Shown here: positions 33,474 through 39,340 of the stretch, piece by piece
Numbering within the stretch: the first letter of the stretch is position 1
How the letters are laid out: each line of letters begins with the position of its first letter
Source of the DNA: Verrucomicrobiales bacterium
GTDB taxonomy: Bacteria > Verrucomicrobiota > Verrucomicrobiia > Limisphaerales > JAYPXF01
Length of the DNA stretch: 39,340 bases
Direction: 5' to 3'
Assembly: GCA_002715965.1 (NCBI GenBank)
Contig: PBAL01000029.1
Location: 1 to 39,340 of the forward strand
Notes under the pieces: generated by a model
The model's database searches: none
Told to the model about the DNA's origin: nothing
Seen by the model: only the letters and a program-made list of their open reading frames with translations
Made by a program: the position numbers and the translations under genes

Positions 33474-33600
33474 ATGACACCACTCGTATGGACCTACCTC
33501 GTCTACCTCACTGTCAGCATCGCCGTTACTATCTGGGCCGCACGCACGCTGCATGCGAATGGCCATGGAGTGCTCCCCGAAAACTGGTCCGTCTGCTATG
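33474..33600 (+). pseudogene. Truncated small membrane protein
   Basis: A good ribosome-binding site (CAGGAG) precedes the ATG at 33474. The product starts TPLVWTYLVYLTVSIAVTIW followed by AARTLHANGHG. From memory, this N-terminus belongs to a small membrane protein of about 70 residues whose relatives continue RVFLVD after the LHxNG element. Here the sequence departs after about 32 residues. The original frame runs through the terminator hairpin at 33617, whereas a +1 frame stops at 33598-33600. The gene therefore looks truncated or rearranged at its 3' end while keeping its leader and terminator. Confidence 0.5.
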
Positions 33601-33616
33601 AGACTCGGGCAAATGA

Positions 33617-33650
33617 GAAGCTCCGGTGCGCACCGGAGCTTCTTCGTTTT
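33617..33650 (+). terminator. Perfect-palindrome terminator, possibly bidirectional
   Basis: GAAGCTCCGGTGC is followed directly by its exact inverse complement (33617-33642), giving a 13-bp palindrome, then TTCGTTTT. It ends the truncated plus-strand gene. It could also stop transcription from the AsmA-like gene arriving on the other strand. Confidence 0.75.
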
Positions 33651-33699
33651 CGGATCGATGGGCGGGCCGACTTCGTTCGTTTGATCGGTCTGAGTTATT

Positions 33700-36600
33700 T
33701 CAGCCCGGGGAAGAGGTTGTTGAAGACACTGCAGGTTTGTTGGTTTTCACGGTGGGGGCGTTGGTTTTACTGTTCGCCTTTTGCTTGTTCCCAGCGCCAT
33801 CAAAGATGTTGAACACGTTGCCGATCGGGGCCTGCTTTTTGGCCGGCTGTGCGTTGGTCAAGGCCTGGCCACCACTCTTGTTCTGTCCCCCAAGAAGGTT
33901 TCCAAGCAGCCCGCCCACGTTGTTCTTGTTCGTCCTGTTTCCGCCCAGAATTCCGCCAAGTCCCTTGCCCTTGCCACCAAGTCCTTGAATCAGGTTTCCG
34001 GCTGCCTTGGTTACATCACCAGCAACGCCACCAGCGAGTTCACCCGCGATCCCAGTCGTCGCACCGAGCAGCACCTTGTAATCTGTGTCGACCTTGTATT
34101 CGCCAACCGTGCCCCCGATATCCACGAAGTGCGGCAAGCGCCCGAAGTCCCCGTTCACGGCAGTATACTTGAATCTTGTCATCATGTTCTTGTTCAGCCA
34201 GACATCGACCGGAATCGCTATCGGCGAGTCATTGAGATTCGGTTGAATGGTGATGTCGCCGGCAGCCTTCACCTTGAAGGCGGAACTCAAGATGTCCGCG
34301 CTCTTGAGTTGAATCTTGCCGGTCCCCATTTCCACACGGGTGTCGATATGGGTGATGGGTGTCTGCGACAAATCCGGTACGCCCAGTTGGCTCATGATCC
34401 CGGCGATACCATTGGCCGCGACCGCTTTTCCAACCCCCGCCAGTCCGGATAGCAGTCCAAATTGGACCGGCTTCGGCTGCACGGTCTGATCCTTCACGTA
34501 AACGGCTGCATTCGTGAGATAGAACCCAACGTTGCCGTTCAGGTGCTTCTGGAGATTCACCCCGGTCGTTCCCCTGCCCTTCACGTTTACGTTGGCGACG
34601 AGATCACCCTTGGTACGATTCCCAACAGCAGGCGAGAAGGAACCAATGAGGGGCGAGACCGGAACTTGATTCGCGGAGAAACGAACATCGTAAACGAAAC
34701 CGGGCTGGCTCAGGTCCACATCGAGATAAGCCGTAACAGGTGCGCCGTTAAGATTCAGGCTGACCGGATCCGCCTTGACCAAGTGCCGGTCCACCTTTGC
34801 GGTTGCCTTGATGGAGGTCGCCTCGATCTTCCGCAGATAGAATTTTGCAATATCGACCTCGATGCTCGTGTCCTTAATCGGAAGCGTCACCGAATCCGGT
34901 TCCTTGTTCTCCGTTTGCGCCGGAGGAGGTGCAGGTGCTTCGGTCGCAGGCTCCTTCTCACGATTTTCCATGATGTTGTAATAGTGCGTCATATCCAGAC
35001 CGGCAGAAGACAGTGTGAGATTCGCGCTAGTGGCATTGGTCTCCGTGAGATCGATATCGCCACTGAGCTTCAACTCGTTCGCTGCGCGCGAGGTGGGCGC
35101 CAAATTGAGGACCAGGTGCTTCAACTTGAACAACTTCTTGTCCATCTCCGAATCGAGACCAATCTTCAAGTTGAGGGGTGTTGAAGGAATCGCACCCGAC
35201 GGGTCAAAGACAACCACGCGATCCACATTCACCATCGCGTTCACAGTAGATGCCGATTTGAAGTTTAGTTTTCCGGACGCGCCCATGTTCACCAGAATGG
35301 AACGAAGGGATATGGGTTTGAGTGATGCATTGGCCAGCGGAGCAATAAATCTCTCGTCCAACGCGTTCACCGCGAGATGGAAATCTCCGGCCTGCTCTTT
35401 CGCATTGAAATTCGCAGCGAGAGTAAACTGCCCGCCCTGTTGTCCGGATCGCATCAGTTCGCCCGTCATCCCCGGAATTGAAATGACAGTTGCATCGCCC
35501 TCTCCGGTCACTTGTGCGTCGAGCTTGGCATTCAAGCCAAGTGGCAATGCGGGAATGGCGCCCGACTGATCGAGGATCACCAGATCCGAAACGTTCAACG
35601 TGCCCGAGACCTTGGACCCCACACCCGGCTGCCCTTCGGCAACCAGCGACGCGTTGATGTTGGCCTTGGCCAATTGCATGCCCATCAACAGCGGCTCCAC
35701 GGCGGGCCTCAACAGATTCTGGTTCACCGCCTGCAGCTTCATGGTGGCTGAGGAACCACCCGAGGTGAGATTGTGGGCCCCGGAAATCTCAAACCCGCCT
35801 GCAGGTTGACCTCCGTGGGTCAGCGTTCCGTTCAACCTTTCCAAGGTGGCCACCTTGTTCGAAACCAGGGTCGCGGCAAGGTCGACATCCATGGCCAACC
35901 CCTGAAACTGTGTCTTGTCGAACCCGCCACTGAATCCCGGAAGACTTATCTTGCCGGTGATCTTTGCCTCCTGCTGTTCACTCTGCTGCACCAACCCGCG
36001 AATATCCAGAAGTCCAACGGCCACACGCATTCCCGGCACGGCGTTCAACTTGCTGGCCTCGGCCAGATCTGCCTGAAGGGCGTATCCGAGTCCGCCAGAT
36101 TTCTTCTTGAGATCAAACTGTCCGTTCGCGTTGATGGCCGCGATCTGACGGCCTGCCCGATCCATGCGAAACTCAAACAATGGCAGGCTCGCGAACGTCT
36201 TGTTCGTCACGCTGGCATTGATGGAGGCGCTAAGATTCAATCGATCCACCCAATTGGTTTCGCCGATCTTCACACGCAATCCCTGCAGCGCTTCACTTCC
36301 CGATATCGAAACATCGGCACCGTCGTTTGCCGCCACAATTCGCCAATCCGCGTTTGCCACGCCGGCGGACACATAATCACCAGCCACCGCGGCCCAGTCT
36401 GCAAGGTTGAGATTCGAGACCTTGAATCGAAGTTCCGAATCGTCCTTCACGCCCGGTTCGTCACCCCATGCGACCGAGAGCGGTTTCGACAACGTGGCGA
36501 CGACCAGTTCGCGTCCGGTCTGGGTTATGCCAAGATCCAGAATTTCCAAGGCCGCCGATTTGCCGGGAACATCAACGCCCAATTGATACGCCAGTTTGGA

Positions 36601-37731
36601 ATCAACCACCGGCGTTTGCAGCGTGTCCTTCTTCACGCTCAACTTCGCGACATCGAGCGTGCCTTTCACGTTTACACGGCCCGCATTCTCCCGGAGCTGG
36701 ATGCTGGTTGTGGAGTTGATCGCGGTCTCACCAACATCCAGACCGAGCCGGCCGGTTGCGAAACTGAGGAGATTCCGGTCAATCCCGGTGACGCTGATTT
36801 CCAGATCCGCATCCAGTGTCTCGGAATTGAACGGGCCACTCATTTTAATTTCACTGAGCGTCGTTCCCGAGCGGCTAAGATTCAGATTCAATTCGTGGAT
36901 CGTCGTCAAATCGAGACTGAGCTTCAGCCTGGTGAAAAGATCCTTGGCGTCTGAGCAAACGCCTTCCGCCTTATTGATTTTTATCGAACTCATACCCGCG
37001 AGTCCCTTCGGCAGGAAATTCGCGTCCAAACCAAAGGTGAACTCCGCACTCACATCAGCGTGGAGAGCGTCGACCGCCTTGCCAACCTCCGGCCCTTCCT
37101 CGATCAACACACCCGTCGAAAGATTCAACTTGCCATCGATGCCGTTGCCAACCTGATCCACCTGGACGGAAACCGGACCCGCTTCCAGCACGCGTACTCC
37201 GCCTGCCTGCAGATGTTGCTCATACCGAATCTTGGCGTTCTTCAAATCGATATTCTTCAGCTGAAGATCCGGTGCGGCACTGGCCGGCTTCTCGGGAGCA
37301 GGTTCCCCGCTTTCAAGAGCTTCCAGAACTGGTGTGAGATTCGAGGTGTCGTCCGGATAACGGACCAGATAGACCTCCGGTGAATCCAGCTTCAGCTCAC
37401 TCACCCGAATCCGGCCACTCACGAGATTCCAAAAGCTGCAGCGCAAGGTGGCTCCGCCTGCCTTCACCAACTCGGTATCCGCGGACACCACCTTCAATCC
37501 CTTCATTGACACTCCGCTGAAGAGGCCAACACTCGCGTCCGTCACGGTCACCTCGGCGTTCAGTGCCGCACTTACTTTCGGCAGCACAACGCTCTTTACG
37601 AACGCACTGCTGGTGACTGAAAGATACGCGATGATGACGAGCGATACTCCGGCACCACTGGCAATGCCTAAACGCTTGAGAAGTTTCTTGCTGCGGGGAG
37701 CTTCGGGTTTGGGATCGGCCTCTTCTTTCAT
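33700..37731 (-). CDS. AsmA-like/DUF748-type large periplasmic repeat protein
   Basis: A 1343-residue protein with a cytoplasmic, charged N-terminus, a single membrane helix at about residues 22-45, and then a very long beta-rich periplasmic region. The AsmA-type opening is present: VVLPKVSAALNAEVTVTDASVGLFSGVS (scanning residues 48-75), then LRVSELKLDSPEVYL-like strands. Repeated strand motifs (e.g. DLVILDQSGAIPALPLGLN and RVVVFDPSGAIPSTPLNLK) indicate internal duplication. The C-terminal 120 residues are Gly/Asn/Lys-rich low complexity (GGKGKGLGGILGGN). AsmA/TamB-like proteins act as hydrophobic bridges for lipid transport between membranes. That role is inferred here by family. It is monocistronic and divergent from the glycosyltransferase. 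Confidence 0.88.
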   Translation of the reverse strand: MKEEADPKPEAPRSKKLLKRLGIASGAGVSLVIIAYLSVTSSAFVKSVVLPKVSAALNAEVTVTDASVGLFSGVSMKGLKVVSADTELVKAGGATLRCSFWNLVSGRIRVSELKLDSPEVYLVRYPDDTSNLTPVLEALESGEPAPEKPASAAPDLQLKNIDLKNAKIRYEQHLQAGGVRVLEAGPVSVQVDQVGNGIDGKLNLSTGVLIEEGPEVGKAVDALHADVSAEFTFGLDANFLPKGLAGMSSIKINKAEGVCSDAKDLFTRLKLSLDLTTIHELNLNLSRSGTTLSEIKMSGPFNSETLDADLEISVTGIDRNLLSFATGRLGLDVGETAINSTTSIQLRENAGRVNVKGTLDVAKLSVKKDTLQTPVVDSKLAYQLGVDVPGKSAALEILDLGITQTGRELVVATLSKPLSVAWGDEPGVKDDSELRFKVSNLNLADWAAVAGDYVSAGVANADWRIVAANDGADVSISGSEALQGLRVKIGETNWVDRLNLSASINASVTNKTFASLPLFEFRMDRAGRQIAAINANGQFDLKKKSGGLGYALQADLAEASKLNAVPGMRVAVGLLDIRGLVQQSEQQEAKITGKISLPGFSGGFDKTQFQGLAMDVDLAATLVSNKVATLERLNGTLTHGGQPAGGFEISGAHNLTSGGSSATMKLQAVNQNLLRPAVEPLLMGMQLAKANINASLVAEGQPGVGSKVSGTLNVSDLVILDQSGAIPALPLGLNAKLDAQVTGEGDATVISIPGMTGELMRSGQQGGQFTLAANFNAKEQAGDFHLAVNALDERFIAPLANASLKPISLRSILVNMGASGKLNFKSASTVNAMVNVDRVVVFDPSGAIPSTPLNLKIGLDSEMDKKLFKLKHLVLNLAPTSRAANELKLSGDIDLTETNATSANLTLSSAGLDMTHYYNIMENREKEPATEAPAPPPAQTENKEPDSVTLPIKDTSIEVDIAKFYLRKIEATSIKATAKVDRHLVKADPVSLNLNGAPVTAYLDVDLSQPGFVYDVRFSANQVPVSPLIGSFSPAVGNRTKGDLVANVNVKGRGTTGVNLQKHLNGNVGFYLTNAAVYVKDQTVQPKPVQFGLLSGLAGVGKAVAANGIAGIMSQLGVPDLSQTPITHIDTRVEMGTGKIQLKSADILSSAFKVKAAGDITIQPNLNDSPIAIPVDVWLNKNMMTRFKYTAVNGDFGRLPHFVDIGGTVGEYKVDTDYKVLLGATTGIAGELAGGVAGDVTKAAGNLIQGLGGKGKGLGGILGGNRTNKNNVGGLLGNLLGGQNKSGGQALTNAQPAKKQAPIGNVFNIFDGAGNKQKANSKTNAPTVKTNKPAVSSTTSSPG

Positions 37732-37838
37732 ATGCCTGAATGGGTTGTTTTCGAACCTAGCGAAGGACTGCTTGCAGCGAAAGCGTTATGTCCCGCCCGG
37801 TCACGTGATACCGTCCGTTACGTAGACGAGGAAAGCTG

Positions 37839-38567
37839 ATGAAAGTTTCAGTCATTGTCCCCGCCTTCAATGAGGAAAAGCTGCTGGTCGATACGCTGAG
37901 AAGCATTCGCTCAGCCGCCGAGGTGTTTGCCCGCACTGGGTGGGCCTGGGAACTGATCGTCTGCGACAATAATTCCACCGATCGCACTACCGAAATCGCG
38001 GAATCGGAAGGGGCTCGAGTCGTTTTCGAAGCGAAGAACCAGATCTCTCGGGCCCGCAATGCCGGCGCGGCGGCTGCCACTGGAGATTGGCTCCTCTTCA
38101 TCGACGCCGATTCCACGCCCTCCTGGAAACACTTCGAGAACGTACGCAACTGTATCAGGTCCGGTCGACATCTCGCCGGCGGATGTCACGTTCAGATGGA
38201 ACCCATGCCACCGTGGGCCAAAGCCGTGCAACATGTGTGGAACTGGATCAGTCGCACTTTCCGCCTGGCCGCGGGTTCTTTTCTCTTCGCCGAACGACGC
38301 GCCTTCGAGGAAGCCGGCGGATTCAGTGAAGAGGTGTATGCGACCGAGGAACTGATACTGAGTGCCGCTCTGAACACCGTTGCCAAGAGACGCGGTTTGC
38401 AGGCGTTGCACATCATGCCGTCCCCCGCCCTGCTCACCTCCGGGCGGAAGATGGACCTGTATACCGCGGAAGAACACTTCCGCTTCATTCTGAGGGGAAT
38501 ATTCAACAAGACGAAGACCCTGGGAGATGCCGATGCCTGCCATCTGTGGTACGACGGTCGCCGGTAA
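37839..38567 (+). CDS. Glycosyltransferase family 2 (GT-A fold)
   Basis: A 242-residue glycosyltransferase with a GT-A nucleotide-sugar domain. SVIVPAFNEEKLLVDTLRS opens it, ELIVCDNNSTDRT follows, and the metal-binding DxD occurs as LLFIDADSTPS near residue 90. RARNAGAAAATGDW is the typical helix before the DxD. There are no transmembrane helices, so it is probably a soluble or peripheral enzyme using a nucleotide sugar; donor and acceptor are unknown. It is divergent from the AsmA-like gene (107 bases), and copy 2 of the palindromic repeat follows its stop by nine bases. Confidence 0.92.
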   Translation: MKVSVIVPAFNEEKLLVDTLRSIRSAAEVFARTGWAWELIVCDNNSTDRTTEIAESEGARVVFEAKNQISRARNAGAAAATGDWLLFIDADSTPSWKHFENVRNCIRSGRHLAGGCHVQMEPMPPWAKAVQHVWNWISRTFRLAAGSFLFAERRAFEEAGGFSEEVYATEELILSAALNTVAKRRGLQALHIMPSPALLTSGRKMDLYTAEEHFRFILRGIFNKTKTLGDADACHLWYDGRR

Positions 38568-38576
38568 GAAATGACT

Positions 38577-38647
38577 GTAGCAGCGAGCGTGAGCGAGCAG
38601 TTGTCGCGCTTTATCGTCAACGTCTGCTCGCTCACGCTCGCCGCTAC
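38577..38647. repeat. Palindromic dispersed repeat, copy 2
   Basis: The left arm GTAGCAGCGAGCGTGAGCG plus AGCAG (38577-38600) is matched almost perfectly by the inverse right arm CTGCTCGCTCACGCTCGCC plus GCTAC (38624-38647), around a 23-base loop. It shares its core with copy 1 at 32512. It sits immediately between the ends of the glycosyltransferase and serine-hydrolase genes. Confidence 0.88.
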
Positions 38648-38648
38648 G

Positions 38649-39340
38649 TCACCTCAAGAGTGCTGGCAATACCCGTTCTGGAAACGTCTTCAGCATGTTC
38701 CCCATTCCCTTGTTATGCGCCGTAATGACAGCAATCAGTTTCACCTCCGGCAGAATCAGAATGAACTGCCCCCCTGCCCCCCGACCACTGATGCAATCAA
38801 ACTTGCGCCCGCCAACGTCCATGTCATGACGCCACCAGAAGTACCCGTAGCTGGTTGCCATCGGGTTGGTGTATTGACGACCGATCGACTTCTCCATAAA
38901 CGTTTCCGGAATCAGCTGTTGACCATTCCATCTGCCCTTGTTCAAGACGAGCATTCCCCACTTGATCATGTCACGTGACCGCATGCTGCTTCCCGCAGCA
39001 GACTTGGGCAGTCCGCTCAAGTCCGGCTGCCAGGCGTAGTTCGTGATTCCCATCTTACCGAGCAGTTCGGTCTTGATGAATTCGCGTGCCGAGCCGGGCA
39101 CAAGCGCTTCAATCGCCTGCATGGTGATCGAGGGATCGGAGCCCTGATACTTGTAGGGGCGAGGCGCTAGAGGGATGGGCTTACTGTTTTCGAGGTAGGC
39201 TTGGATTTGTTTTTGTCCCTTGAGCTGTGTGGGCTTTCTGATGAGCTCCCTGGCGCGGTCTTTGTCGATGCGAATTCCGGAACGCATGTTCATTGCTTCG
39301 GCCAAGGTGATTGACTCCGCACCTTTCGCAAATCGAGTTG
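38649..39340 (-). CDS. Serine hydrolase / beta-lactamase-like protein, C-terminal part (5' end outside window)
   Basis: The frame enters at the right edge (reading TRFAKGAESITLAEAMNMRSG) and runs about 230 residues to a TGA at 38649. The layout is that of class C-like serine hydrolases. AMNMRSG lies in the early helix after the catalytic SxxK (outside the window). FIKTELLGKMGITNYAW is the 'P-LGM' region. MRSRDMIKWGMLVLNKGRW is the conserved C-terminal helix, and SYGYFWWRHD is followed by SGRGAGGQFILILPE, where an HxGxTG/SGxGG-type motif is expected. Relatives include esterases, transpeptidase-like proteins and true beta-lactamases; antibiotic hydrolysis should not be assumed. An internal TTG at 39305 is not the start because the frame continues upstream. 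Confidence 0.85.
   Translation of the reverse strand, partial: TRFAKGAESITLAEAMNMRSGIRIDKDRARELIRKPTQLKGQKQIQAYLENSKPIPLAPRPYKYQGSDPSITMQAIEALVPGSAREFIKTELLGKMGITNYAWQPDLSGLPKSAAGSSMRSRDMIKWGMLVLNKGRWNGQQLIPETFMEKSIGRQYTNPMATSYGYFWWRHDMDVGGRKFDCISGRGAGGQFILILPEVKLIAVITAHNKGMGNMLKTFPERVLPALLR

Noticed and set aside
35773..36954. A 393-codon plus-strand frame inside the AsmA-like gene
   Set aside because: It is antisense to a coherent repeat protein and rich in Arg/His/Gln as expected of a mirror frame; no start signal.
38649..39340. Reading the serine hydrolase as an antibiotic-resistance beta-lactamase
   Set aside because: The catalytic SxxK is outside the window and the family is dominated by esterases and peptidases; the visible part does not support resistance.
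1..39340. CRISPR array, prophage or integrative element
   Set aside because: No regularly spaced direct repeats, phage structural genes, integrase or attachment-site duplication next to the tRNA were seen.

Overview
The window reads as a chromosomal segment of a Gram-negative bacterium of the Verrucomicrobiota (Pedosphaera/Limisphaerales-like). This is inferred from gene content: a CSPSR-type sulfatase with a signal peptide, an exported Gfo/Idh/MocA oxidoreductase, a giant AsmA-like protein, a membrane pyrophosphatase, and the decayed remains of a Pup/UBact-type proteasome locus. There are also two TolC-class outer-membrane factors and an RND efflux pump, which require an outer membrane. No 16S gene or taxonomic marker with certain assignment is present. 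Apart from scattered gene remnants the segment looks like ordinary housekeeping and accessory chromosome; there is no prophage, CRISPR array or intact insertion sequence.

Layout. 1-3642: tail of an unknown gene overlapping an Ig-like exported protein, a remnant of a class III nucleotide cyclase, a conserved 470-residue protein of unknown function, and leuD. 3767-3837: tRNA-Gln(TTG). 3917-4694 (minus): a two-gene unit of a small membrane protein and a protein starting with a ParB-like LGRGLGKL motif, broken by a one-base homopolymer frameshift. 4827-9100: cysE, a sulfatase, a degraded surface-protein fragment and an exported oxidoreductase. 9365-13114 (minus): smc. 13584-15440 (minus): fused, frameshifted remains of three proteasome-system genes in the order ARC ATPase, Dop/PafA, PrcB. 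15473-17650: hppA. 17651-19904: a VWA remnant, an amidohydrolase, a cupin and an unexplained gap. 19905-21413 (minus): a TolC-family protein.

21532-23715 is the most interesting functional unit. A SAM-I riboswitch with a clear antiterminator/terminator switch precedes a threonine-synthase-like PLP enzyme, a MoaD/ThiS-type sulfur carrier ending in GG, and a NIL-domain protein with a lysine-rich tail. The combination suggests SAM-repressed homocysteine/methionine synthesis with sulfur delivered as a carrier-protein thiocarboxylate, rather than threonine synthesis. The pathway assignment is inference.

24020-31637 (minus) carries an IS3-type transposase remnant, a tripartite RND efflux operon whose genes overlap by ATGA (NodT-type outer-membrane lipoprotein, adaptor, permease), an orphan PhnD-like binding protein and HPr. 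31739-39340 holds small membrane proteins (one frameshifted, one truncated), a 1-Cys peroxiredoxin, a 1343-residue AsmA-like protein, a family 2 glycosyltransferase and the C-terminal part of a serine hydrolase. Two copies of a palindromic, REP/MITE-like repeat lie at 32512-32585 and 38577-38647.

Two genes (4153-4694 and 32051-32370) are each restored by adding one base to a homopolymer run. This pattern fits sequencing undercalls as well as it fits real mutation.
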